The position numbers and the translations under genes are program-made. From Patescibacteria group bacterium (GTDB lineage Bacteria; Patescibacteriota; Minisyncoccia; Minisyncoccales; GWA2-38-27), in assembly GCA_018830125.1 (NCBI GenBank), contig JAHJSY010000001.1:1-37148 (forward strand): DNA of 37,148 nt, given 5' to 3'. The notes below the pieces were generated by a model. It was not told the origin of the DNA, did no database searches, and saw nothing but the letters and a program-made list of their open reading frames with translations. The stretch's first letter is position 1; each line of letters begins with the position of its first letter. Shown piece by piece: positions 22,675 to 29,186 of the stretch.

Positions 22675-23112
22675 ATGGCTTATCAAATTGACCAATCGGG
22701 TAAAGTTGAAGACACAAATAAATTAACCATTGTTGCTTTAGCCAATGGCAGAGTTAAGAGTTTAAAAATTAGTGCTGTAGAAAAACAAAAACTAATTAAA
22801 ATAATGCGCATACATGATTATCCTAAAAAGACATTTATTTATAAAATTTTTGCTAGCTTAATATTTTTGTTACTAAAAAATGAAAGAATAGAAGGAATTA
22901 TAATCGATAATGAATACCCAGGACACCAAGCAATAATTAAAGATGTTTTACAACGTCTCTTCAAAAAGAAAAATAAACAGGCACCTGAAATAATGTTTGC
23001 TGAAATAGGTAAGAAAAGTATTGCTCACAAGGTGGCATTAGAAGTATTTAGAGGAAAAAGAAAGCCAGATATTATAATAGGGGCAGATGATGTGATAAAA
23101 CTTTTATACTAA
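22675..23112 (+). CDS. Conserved protein of unknown function, 145 residues
   Basis: Starts MAYQIDQSGKVEDTNKLTIV and continues with ALANGRVKSLKIS, a hydrophobic strand/helix region (FIYKIFASLIFLLLK), IIIDNEYPGH and IGKKSIAHKVALEVFRGKRK, ending DIIIGADDVIKLL. The pattern IDxEYPGxE...IGKKSxAH occurs in uncharacterised proteins of archaea and CPR bacteria, as far as I recall; no function is known to me. The alternating strands and acidic/histidine residues recall nuclease-like folds, but no catalytic set can be defended. It is read from promoter copy B. Confidence 0.65.
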   Translation: MAYQIDQSGKVEDTNKLTIVALANGRVKSLKISAVEKQKLIKIMRIHDYPKKTFIYKIFASLIFLLLKNERIEGIIIDNEYPGHQAIIKDVLQRLFKKKNKQAPEIMFAEIGKKSIAHKVALEVFRGKRKPDIIIGADDVIKLLY

Positions 23113-23115
23113 AAA

Positions 23116-23201
23116 AGCGAGCAAGAGCTCCTGCTCCAGGCAGGAGAATCCTTAGCTCAGACCGCCAGTTACGAACGGTGGTCACTAAGGCAATGTTCGC
23201 T
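23116..23201 (-). ncRNA. Candidate structured small RNA with own promoter and terminator
   Basis: On the minus strand, P1 AGCGA/TCGCT (23201-23197 with 23120-23116) closes a junction. P2 CCTTAG/CTAAGG (23190-23185 with 23155-23150) leads into P3 GACCACC/GGCGGTC (23183-23177 with 23166-23160, one mismatch) and loop GTTCGTAACT. P4 CTCCTGC/GCAGGAG (23146-23140 with 23134-23128) has loop CTGGA. A T run (complement of 23111-23116) ends it. The promoter TTGACA-16-TATACT lies at 23235-23208. It carries no SRP, 6S, RNase P or tRNA signature that I recognise. Length is about 86-90 bases. Confidence 0.65.
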
Positions 23202-23207
23202 ACTTTA

Positions 23208-23235
23208 AGTATAGCATAACCAGAAACCCTGTCAA
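23208..23235 (-). promoter_or_regulatory. Promoter of the minus-strand small RNA (TTGACA-16-TATACT)
   Basis: The -35 (23235-23230) is perfect and the -10 (23213-23208) is one base off consensus, 16 bases apart. The start would be near 23201, at the first base of stem P1. Confidence 0.72.
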
Positions 23236-23271
23236 GTCTTTAAAATGTTTTGTTTTATCTCTTATAAATGA

Positions 23272-23277
23272 TATAAT
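23272..23277 (+). promoter_or_regulatory. -10 box of the FtsA/PilM-like gene
   Basis: TATAAT stands 6 bases before the ATG at 23284. A TTGTTT lies 16 bases upstream as possible -35. The mRNA would be leaderless. The -35 and spacer differ from copies A and B. Confidence 0.55.
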
Positions 23278-23283
23278 ATATTA

Positions 23284-24045
23284 ATGAGAGATTTTTTTTG
23301 GGGAAAAAGGGAGAAACCCTTTCTGGTTTTGGATGTTGAAGATGATTCAATAAAGAGTTTGATTTTGAGAAAAGATAAAAATAAGCTAGTTCTTTTAGGA
23401 AATGCTTTGGAAAGATACGGTGAGAATGATTTGAAAGAGAAAATCTTAAAAGCGATTGAAGGATCATATAATAACTACATATTTTTTTCTAATAAGCAAG
23501 AAAGAAATAAATATACTTGGCAGAATATTCCTGTTTTACTTGGCTTACCCTCAAGTGTGTTGAAAGCAAGGGTTATTTCATGCAATTTTAATCGTAATAA
23601 CCGTTCAAAAATATCCAAGAAAGAAGAAGTAGAGATTTTAAAAAAAGCTCTTAGGATGGTTAAGAGCAAGATCGGGAATGAGTTTGTTAGGGATTTTGGT
23701 ATTTTGCCCGAAGATATTAGATACACAAATTTTAAGATTTTAGAGACAGATATTAATGGTTACTTGGTTTCCAATCTTTTTGGTTTCGAGGGGCAAAATT
23801 TAAACCTCAAAGTTTTAGCAACCTTTATTCCTCAAAACGATCTTATCAATATTAAATCAACGCTTGATAGTTTAGGGATTAAAGTTTCTAAAATAATGCA
23901 TATAGCAGAGGCCCTGTCAGAATCAGGTGATAAGGTTATTTATCCAAAAGATTTAAAAAATATTAAAAATTTATCAAGAAAGTTGGAGAATTCATCATAT
24001 ACTCCAACTCTATTGATGTCATACTATGCAAAAGAAATTCTTTGA
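23284..24045 (+). CDS. FtsA/PilM-like protein, SHS2-containing, lacking the second ATPase half
   Basis: 253 residues. The first part (PFLVLDVEDDSIKSLIL) matches the phosphate-1 strand of actin-fold ATPases of the FtsA/PilM group. The middle (VLLGLPSSVLKARVISCNFN, then KKALRMVKSKIG) and the SHS2-like region (DIRYTNFKILETDINGYLVS, LKVLATFIPQNDLINIKSTL) follow the family. A normal member then has a second ATPase half with a DIGG motif; here the protein ends after IMHIAEAL plus about 45 unrelated residues. It overlaps the next gene by 20 bases, so the pair acts together. A role at the membrane in cell division or pilus-like assembly is inferred from family only. Confidence 0.6.
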   Translation: MRDFFWGKREKPFLVLDVEDDSIKSLILRKDKNKLVLLGNALERYGENDLKEKILKAIEGSYNNYIFFSNKQERNKYTWQNIPVLLGLPSSVLKARVISCNFNRNNRSKISKKEEVEILKKALRMVKSKIGNEFVRDFGILPEDIRYTNFKILETDINGYLVSNLFGFEGQNLNLKVLATFIPQNDLINIKSTLDSLGIKVSKIMHIAEALSESGDKVIYPKDLKNIKNLSRKLENSSYTPTLLMSYYAKEIL

Positions 24046-25288
24046 TATTATACCACCAAAGGAGGAAGTGACCGAGTCACTTTTAACCGAAAAAAGTGAC
24101 TCGGTCACTTTGGAGCCAGTGGCGGTTGTTAAGGAGAAAAGGCACTCCCGTTTTCCAAAAGCATTGATCGGCGTAGTAACTATCGCAGTTTTAGCTTTAA
24201 TCGTAGTTTTCTTTTTGCCTAATGATGTTGAAATTAAAGTTTGGCCGGTAATGAGAGACGTAGCTTTCACAGAAACAGTCATTATTGATTTAAATACCGC
24301 AGAAGTTGATTTAGAAAATAATATTATTCCTGGTCAAATTGTTAATAGTGAAAAAACTGGATCTCAAGAGTTTAGTTCTACTGGGACAGCAATCAAAGAA
24401 TCAAAAGCCGAAGGAACAATCACGGTCTATAATGCCTATTCTTCGTCTTCTCGGTCGTTAGTTGTTTCGCGTTTTGTTTCGGCAGACGGAAAACTATTTT
24501 GGTCAACAAGGAAAATAACTATCCCAGGATATCATTATGAAGGAGGCAAGCTTATTCCTGGCGAAAAAGAAGTTGAAGTTATAGCAGCCGAGGCGGGTCC
24601 AGAATATAATATTTCAGCAACCACTTTTGCCTTACCAGCTTTAGCCGGAACAGCTTTGTATACCACTATCTATGCTAAATCATTCTCTCCGATGATGGGA
24701 GGATATGAGGGAAAAGTTGGCCAGGTTACTCAAGACGATTTAGACAATGCTGAAAATATCCTAGCAGAAAAGCTAAAATCAGAAAACGCAGATCAATTGA
24801 CAAAATCTTTAGAAGAAGATTTTATGCTACCAAGCGAAACAATAATTAATGACATTTCAAATATTAAAAGTTCTCAATTGGTTGGGGCTAAGGTTGATTC
24901 GTTTAATCTTGAAGCGGGAATAAAATCAACTGGCCTGGCTTTTAGAAAATCGGATATAGATGATTTTGTTTTGGCGAACATTAATTTGAATATTAAGCAG
25001 GATCACGTAATCAAAGAAGGAACTTTGGAAATAGAGTATGTTTTAGAAGAAGTAGATTTAGAAACCGGACAAATGATTATTCGATTAGAGGTTAGCGCTA
25101 AAAGCCATGCGGATATTGATTTGGAAACTTTAAAGAAGGCCATTATAGGTAAATCATTCAAGGAGACAGAAATATTCTTAAATAGTTTGCCAGAAATAGA
25201 TAGAATTGAGTTAAATACGGGTTTATCACTAAAGAAAACAATCCCAGAGGACATGAGTAAAGTAGAAGTGTTGTTGGGACTTGACTAA
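24026..25288 (+). CDS. Membrane-anchored baseplate-J-like protein
   Basis: 420 residues. A charged cytoplasmic tail (1-45) holding a 19-base inverted repeat precedes one helix (about 46-66, ALIGVVTIAVLALIVVFFLP). The outer part has repeating beta segments: TGTAIKESKAEGTITVYNAY, VSADGKLFWSTRKITIPGYH, and a GPEYNISATTF stretch that resembles the baseplate J/gp47 family seen in CPR surface proteins. A final KKAIIGKSFKETEIFLNSLP repeat-like part resembles an anchor domain. The FtsA/PilM-like neighbour overlaps by 20 bases. Likely an envelope protein; no phage genes surround it. Confidence 0.6.
   Translation: MQKKFFDIIPPKEEVTESLLTEKSDSVTLEPVAVVKEKRHSRFPKALIGVVTIAVLALIVVFFLPNDVEIKVWPVMRDVAFTETVIIDLNTAEVDLENNIIPGQIVNSEKTGSQEFSSTGTAIKESKAEGTITVYNAYSSSSRSLVVSRFVSADGKLFWSTRKITIPGYHYEGGKLIPGEKEVEVIAAEAGPEYNISATTFALPALAGTALYTTIYAKSFSPMMGGYEGKVGQVTQDDLDNAENILAEKLKSENADQLTKSLEEDFMLPSETIINDISNIKSSQLVGAKVDSFNLEAGIKSTGLAFRKSDIDDFVLANINLNIKQDHVIKEGTLEIEYVLEEVDLETGQMIIRLEVSAKSHADIDLETLKKAIIGKSFKETEIFLNSLPEIDRIELNTGLSLKKTIPEDMSKVEVLLGLD
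24066..24110. repeat. Inverted repeat with 19-base arms inside the baseplate-J-like gene
   Basis: AAGTGACCGAGTCACTTTT (24066-24084) and its exact complement (24092-24110) flank 7 bases. Each arm is itself nearly palindromic (GTGAC...GTCAC). It encodes part of the variable cytoplasmic tail (EVTESLLTEKSDSVTLE), so the protein tolerates it. Confidence 0.9.
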
Positions 25289-25309
25289 ATTATTAGATTT
25301 TGTTAAACT
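25281..25309 (+). promoter_or_regulatory. infA / alpha operon promoter (TTGACT-17-TAAACT)
   Basis: TTGACT (25281-25286) overlaps the end of the preceding gene. TAAACT (25304-25309) gives a start near 25316, 6 bases before the infA ATG. The box design matches the rpsL promoter (same -10, spacer end TTTTGT), which suggests co-regulation of both operons. Confidence 0.65.
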
Positions 25310-25321
25310 TATTAATCATAA

Positions 25322-25546
25322 ATGGATAATCAAAATAAAAATATATTAAGAAAACAGGGCACTGTTCTGGAGGCCTTACCGAGTACTCATTTCAAAATAG
25401 AATTGGAAGATGGGAAAGTTGTTATTGCTCATCTTGCCGGCAAAATGAGAATGTTTCGCATTAAGATTTTACCAGGAGACAATGTAACAGTTGAAATGAG
25501 TCCTTATGATGAAACCCGAGGTAGGATAGTGTATAGAGGAAGGTAA
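25322..25546 (+). CDS. infA: Translation initiation factor IF-1
   Basis: IF-1 occupies the A site during initiation. The 74 residues form an S1-like OB fold, with [37 protein letters not shown] and a C-terminal [15 protein letters not shown]. It opens the alpha operon. The transcript is nearly leaderless, which is notable for a factor that acts on initiation. Confidence 0.96.
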   Translation: MDNQNKNILRKQGTVLEALPSTHFKIELEDGKVVIAHLAGKMRMFRIKILPGDNVTVEMSPYDETRGRIVYRGR

Positions 25547-25553
25547 AACCTGA

Positions 25554-25612
25554 CACCAATACACTAATAATTCACCAATGTCACTAATATCCGTATATTG
25601 GTATCGTGTATT
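25554..25612. repeat. Repeat-rich palindromic spacer before rpmJ
   Basis: Two near copies of CACCAAT-CACTAATA (25554-25568 and 25573-25589) precede TATTGGTATCGTGTATT (25596-25612), which is complementary to the first one (ACCAATACAC). The right end touches the rpmJ ATG, the same arrangement as in the rpsG and rplX spacers. Confidence 0.55.
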
Positions 25613-25729
25613 ATGAAAGTAAGATCATCGGTTAAGAAAATTTGCAGAGATTGTAAAATCGTCCGAAGAAAGGGACGAGTTTATGTCATTTGTAAAAAGA
25701 ATCCAAGACATAAACAGCGCCAAGGATAA
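25613..25729 (+). CDS. rpmJ: 50S ribosomal protein L36
   Basis: 38 residues: [20 protein letters not shown] and then [19 protein letters not shown]11, C14, C27 and H33 form the family zinc site. It is the zinc-binding form. It is in the usual place between infA and rpsM and ends 4 bases before rpsM. It is too short for many automatic calls. Confidence 0.96.
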   Translation: MKVRSSVKKICRDCKIVRRKGRVYVICKKNPRHKQRQG

Positions 25730-25733
25730 ACTT

Positions 25734-26123
25734 ATGCCAAGAATAGTCGGAGTAAACATTCCACAAGATAAAAAAATAGATATTGCCTTAACCTATATTT
25801 TCGGGATAGGTTCTTCTTTGAGTAAAAAGGTTTTGAAAGAATCTGGAATTAATCCTAAAACCAAAGCTTCTGAATTGACGCCAGAGGATCTTAATAAGCT
25901 CAAAGAAATTATTGAGAAGAAATATAGAATTGAAGGCGACCTTAGAAAAGATTTGATGATTAACATTAGAAGATTAAAGGATGTCGGTTCTTGGAGGGGA
26001 AGTCGTCATAGTAAAAAATTGCCAGTAAGAGGTCAAAGAACCAAAACCAACAATAGAACTGTTCGTGGTAATATTAGAAAAACTGTTGGTTCTGGAAGAA
26101 AGGCAGCTCCTGGTCCTAAATAA
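25734..26123 (+). CDS. rpsM: 30S ribosomal protein S13
   Basis: S13 joins the head to the large subunit. The 129 residues from ATG 25734 start MPRIVGVNIPQDKKIDIALT and have YIFGIG, the helix-two-turn-helix, and the C-terminal GQRTKTNNRTVRG. A longer in-frame start (25683) lies inside rpmJ and is rejected. Family length is about 118-125. Confidence 0.97.
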   Translation: MPRIVGVNIPQDKKIDIALTYIFGIGSSLSKKVLKESGINPKTKASELTPEDLNKLKEIIEKKYRIEGDLRKDLMINIRRLKDVGSWRGSRHSKKLPVRGQRTKTNNRTVRGNIRKTVGSGRKAAPGPK

Positions 26124-26128
26124 TAATT

Positions 26129-26578
26129 ATGGGTAAAAAACGTATTATTCAAAAAACTGAAGAAGAGTTGATAAAGGAAAGAGAAAAGGTTGAAGCTGGC
26201 GTCAAAGATGTAAAAACCAAAGCCGTATCTGGAACAAGAGAGGGTCGTATTTATATTTCATCTTCATATAATAATACGATAATTACTTTAACAGACGAGA
26301 AGGGAAATAAATTAACTGCTGCTAGTGCTGGGTCAATTGGATTTAAGGGGGCTAAAAAGGCTACTCCCTTTGCTGCTTCAAAGGTGGCTGAAGGAGTTTC
26401 TTTAACAGCCAAAAAATTAAGAATAGAAAGAGTAGCTATACTTGTTAAGGGAATTGGTTCTGGAAGGGATTCAGCTATTAGATCTTTAGCTGGTCATGGT
26501 TTAGAGATTATATCAGTGGAGGATGTTACGCCGGTTCCTCACAATGGTTGTCGTCCGCGTAAGGTAAGAAGGGTATAA
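26129..26578 (+). CDS. rpsK: 30S ribosomal protein S11
   Basis: S11 lines the E site and the mRNA path. The 149 residues include an N-terminal extension of about 25-30 charged residues (KKRIIQKTEEELIKEREKVE) before the core. Core motifs are YISSSYNNTIITLTD, GSIGFKGAKKATPFAA and the end VEDVTPVPHNGCRPRKVRRV. Confidence 0.96.
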   Translation: MGKKRIIQKTEEELIKEREKVEAGVKDVKTKAVSGTREGRIYISSSYNNTIITLTDEKGNKLTAASAGSIGFKGAKKATPFAASKVAEGVSLTAKKLRIERVAILVKGIGSGRDSAIRSLAGHGLEIISVEDVTPVPHNGCRPRKVRRV

Positions 26579-26582
26579 TATT

Positions 26583-27215
26583 ATGATGAAAGATAAGAAA
26601 TGTAAAATTTGCAGAAGATTAAGTATAAAGCTTTTTTTGAAAGGTGAACGTTGTTTATCGCCTAAATGCGCCATGATTAAAAGGCCTTATTCTCCAGGGC
26701 AAAAATCCAAGAAAAGAAGAGGTAATGTTTCTGAGTATGGCAAAGAATTAAAAGAAAAACAAAAATTGAAAAATTGGTATAATTTAAGCGAAAAACAATT
26801 TAGAAATTATGTAAAAGATATTCTTGAAAAAGGATCTAAAGTTGAAAATGCCGGAGATGCTCTTTTGAGAAGATTAGAAGGTCGTTTTGATAATGTAGTT
26901 TTTCAAATAGGCTTTGCCGTTTCAAGACCGAAAGCAAGACAAATTATCAGTCATGGATTTTTCCTACTTAACGGAAGAAAAGTTAATATACCATCTTGCC
27001 AGCTTAAAAAAGGAGACAAGATAAGCTTACAGGCGGAAGCACGCAAAAAGATAAGTTTTCAAAATCTTTCAACGCTTTTGAAAAAGCATAAAGCTCCTTC
27101 GTGGATTAAATTAGATGCTGATAAATTAGAAGCAGAAATAATTGGTGAGCCAAACTTAGAAGAAATGACTCCGCCAGCTGAAATTTCATCAATTTTCGAA
27201 TTTTATAGTAAATAA
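26583..27215 (+). CDS. rpsD: 30S ribosomal protein S4
   Basis: S4 starts small-subunit assembly and, with S3 and S5, surrounds the mRNA entry. 210 residues. The N terminus has a four-cysteine zinc site (CKIC and then CLSPKC); the S4 RNA-binding domain has RLEGRFDNVVFQIGFA, SRPKARQIISHGFFLLNGRK and VNIPSC. Two adjacent ATGs (26583, 26586) could start it. Followed by rpoA after 22 bases. Confidence 0.97.
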   Translation: MMKDKKCKICRRLSIKLFLKGERCLSPKCAMIKRPYSPGQKSKKRRGNVSEYGKELKEKQKLKNWYNLSEKQFRNYVKDILEKGSKVENAGDALLRRLEGRFDNVVFQIGFAVSRPKARQIISHGFFLLNGRKVNIPSCQLKKGDKISLQAEARKKISFQNLSTLLKKHKAPSWIKLDADKLEAEIIGEPNLEEMTPPAEISSIFEFYSK

Positions 27216-27237
27216 TAAAATAAATTAAATAAAAATT

Positions 27238-27972
27238 ATGATTTTATTGCCAAAAGCTCCCAAGATCGTTAATAAAGAGAATAATCAGGCTCAATTTGAA
27301 ATTGAGAGCCTTTATCCTGGTTATGGTATAACTATTGGTAATTCTCTAAGAAGAGTTTTGCTTTCCTCGTTAGAAGGATCAGCTATTACTCAAGTAAAAA
27401 TAAAAGGAGTTCAGCATGAATTCTCAACGATAGCAGGGGTTTTGGAAGATGTGGTTACTATCATAATGAACTTAAAGAATTTAAGATTTAAAAATTATTC
27501 AGATGAGTCACAGAAAGCGACTTTAAAAATAAAAGGAGAAAAAAAGGTAAAAGGTTCTGATTTCAAAGTTCCTTCTCAGTTGGAATTGATTAATAAAGAT
27601 CTTCATATTGCTACTTTGACTAGCAGTAAGACAGAATTAGAAATGGAAATTCAGATTGAAAAGGGTGTTGGTTATGAACCTGTTGAAAGAAGAAAACAAC
27701 AAAGCAAATTAGAAATTGGAATTATTCCAATCGATGCTATATTTACCCCAGTTAAGAGAGTGAATTACAAGGTGGAAAATATGAGAGTAGGAGAAAGAAC
27801 TGATTTTGATAGATTAACTTTGAATATTGAGACAGACGGAATAGTCAGCCCAGAAGAAGCATTTTATCAAGCATCAGATATTTTGGTAAAGCATTTCTCT
27901 TTACTGGTTGATGAATTTAAACCAGAGGATAAAAAAGAAATAAAAAAACAAGTTAAGAAAATAAAGAAGTAA
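27238..27972 (+). CDS. rpoA: RNA polymerase alpha subunit lacking the C-terminal domain
   Basis: Alpha starts polymerase assembly by dimerising and binding beta and beta-prime. The 244 residues cover the N-terminal domain, with the signatures YPGYGITIGNSLRRVLLSSL, VKIKGVQHEFSTIAGVLEDV and RVGERTDFDRLTLNIETDG. After VDEFKPEDKKEIKK the protein ends in a lysine tail; E. coli alpha has 329 residues with a C-terminal DNA-binding domain of about 80. Thus upstream (UP) element and many activator contacts are probably absent. There is no frameshift at the end and rplQ follows in its normal place, so this is not an obvious assembly error. Confidence 0.96.
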   Translation: MILLPKAPKIVNKENNQAQFEIESLYPGYGITIGNSLRRVLLSSLEGSAITQVKIKGVQHEFSTIAGVLEDVVTIIMNLKNLRFKNYSDESQKATLKIKGEKKVKGSDFKVPSQLELINKDLHIATLTSSKTELEMEIQIEKGVGYEPVERRKQQSKLEIGIIPIDAIFTPVKRVNYKVENMRVGERTDFDRLTLNIETDGIVSPEEAFYQASDILVKHFSLLVDEFKPEDKKEIKKQVKKIKK

Positions 27973-28010
27973 ATTCGCATGTGCCTATTCGTAGTAGGCT
28001 ATTCGCATAC

Positions 28011-28358
28011 ATGAAAAAGCTTAAACAAGGAAGAAAATTTGGGAGAACCAAGAGTCAAAGAAAGGCTCTGTTAGTTTCTTTATCAAGATCTTTGTTTTTA
28101 CATAGTAAAATTACAACGACAGAAGCTAAGGCAAAAGAGCTTTCAATGTTTGCTGAAAAGATGATAACTAGATCTAGAGAAGATAGTTTAGCCTCAAGAA
28201 GAATTTTAGCTAAATATTTTTCAGAGACTATGGTTAAGAAGTTAGTTACTGAAATTGGTCCGAGATATAAAGAAAGAAAAGGGGGCTATACAAGGATAAT
28301 TAAAAAAGGGCCAAGAAAATCAGACAGTGCCAAGATGGCTATTATTGAATTAGTATGA
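28011..28358 (+). CDS. rplQ: 50S ribosomal protein L17
   Basis: 115 residues from ATG 28011, beginning MKKLKQGRKFGRTKSQRKAL, aligned with the RHxKxxxKLgRxxxhRxAL family start. The rest (SRSLFLHSKITTTEAKAKEL, RRILAKYF, IGPRYKERKGGYTRI) is typical. An in-frame GTG at 27981 is rejected because its spacer (27973-28010) is a hairpin region with GCCTA/TAGGC and TTCGCAT repeats. The stop overlaps rplM (ATGA). Confidence 0.94.
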   Translation: MKKLKQGRKFGRTKSQRKALLVSLSRSLFLHSKITTTEAKAKELSMFAEKMITRSREDSLASRRILAKYFSETMVKKLVTEIGPRYKERKGGYTRIIKKGPRKSDSAKMAIIELV

Positions 28359-28702
28359 TTAGAGAAATACATAAAATTAATGCTGCTAATAAGGTCTTGG
28401 GAAGATTGGCTGTTGAGATAGCCGGATTATTGCGCGGTAAAAGCAAGCTTGATTTCATGCCCAATAAAGATGGGGGAGATATTGTAATTATTAAAAACGT
28501 CGATAAAATTATCGTTACTGGTAAAAAGTTTGATGATAAAATATACTATCATCACACGAGTTATATGGGTGGATTAAAAAAAACCCCTTATAAGAAGATT
28601 TTTAAGAGAGACCCAGGAGAAGTTGTTAGAAGAGCTGTTTATGGGATGCTTCCAAAAAATAAATTACGTGATGTCCAAATTAAACGTTTGAAATTTGAAT
28701 AA
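28355..28702 (+). CDS. rplM: 50S ribosomal protein L13, short
   Basis: L13 is an early assembly protein. The 115 residues show NAANKVLGRLAVEIAGLL, KVDGDIVIIKN-like DGGDIVIIKNVDKIIVTGKK, YYHHTSYMGGLK and VYGMLPKNKLR, and end at the LKFE. Family members have about 140-150, so the N terminus and C-terminal end are shortened. The start overlaps rplQ by 4 bases. Confidence 0.95.
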   Translation: MIREIHKINAANKVLGRLAVEIAGLLRGKSKLDFMPNKDGGDIVIIKNVDKIIVTGKKFDDKIYYHHTSYMGGLKKTPYKKIFKRDPGEVVRRAVYGMLPKNKLRDVQIKRLKFE

Positions 28703-28703
28703 T

Positions 28704-29183
28704 ATGGTAGAAGGAAAAAAAACAATTGAAGAAGTAACAGAAATAACAGAAGCAACAGAAGAAAAAGAATTTAATTTTGATGATCTTAAAACAGATCGCT
28801 ATTTCGAAGCGATTGGTAAAAGAAAAACAGCTGTGGCTAATGTTCGTCTTTATACTCAGGGCGACAAAACTATTTTAGTTAATGATAAAGATTATAAAGA
28901 ATATTTTCCTGATTTAGAGCTTCAGCAGATTATTGAATCAGCTTTAGAAAAAATGAATGCTGTCGGTAAGTTTAAAATTTCAGTCAAATTGAATGGAGGG
29001 GGTTTCCATGCTCAAGCCGAAGCTGTTCGTCATGGAATATCTAGGGCTTTAGTAAAACTTAATCCTGAATTTAGAAAGAAATTAAGAAGAATCGGTTATT
29101 TAACTAGAGATCCTCGAAAGCGCGAAAGAAAGAAATTCGGTCTCAAAAGAGCTCGTAAGGCTCCTCAATGGGCAAAAAGATAA
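28704..29183 (+). CDS. rpsI: 30S ribosomal protein S9 with acidic N-terminal extension
   Basis: S9 has a C-terminal tail that reaches P-site tRNA. The 159 residues start with about 32 mostly acidic residues (EGKKTIEEVTEITEATEEKE) before the core begins at YFEAIGKRKTAVANVRL. The core ends KFGLKRARKAPQWAKR, the usual basic tail. A TTG at 28695 is a less likely start. The acidic head is unusual for a ribosomal protein and its role is unknown. Confidence 0.95.
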   Translation: MVEGKKTIEEVTEITEATEEKEFNFDDLKTDRYFEAIGKRKTAVANVRLYTQGDKTILVNDKDYKEYFPDLELQQIIESALEKMNAVGKFKISVKLNGGGFHAQAEAVRHGISRALVKLNPEFRKKLRRIGYLTRDPRKRERKKFGLKRARKAPQWAKR

Positions 29184-29186
29184 TTT

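Noticed and set aside
24026-25288. Prophage or tailocin locus suggested by the baseplate-J-like fold
   Set aside because: No tail, capsid, terminase, integrase or lysis genes are nearby; the protein has a membrane anchor and such proteins are known from CPR envelopes.
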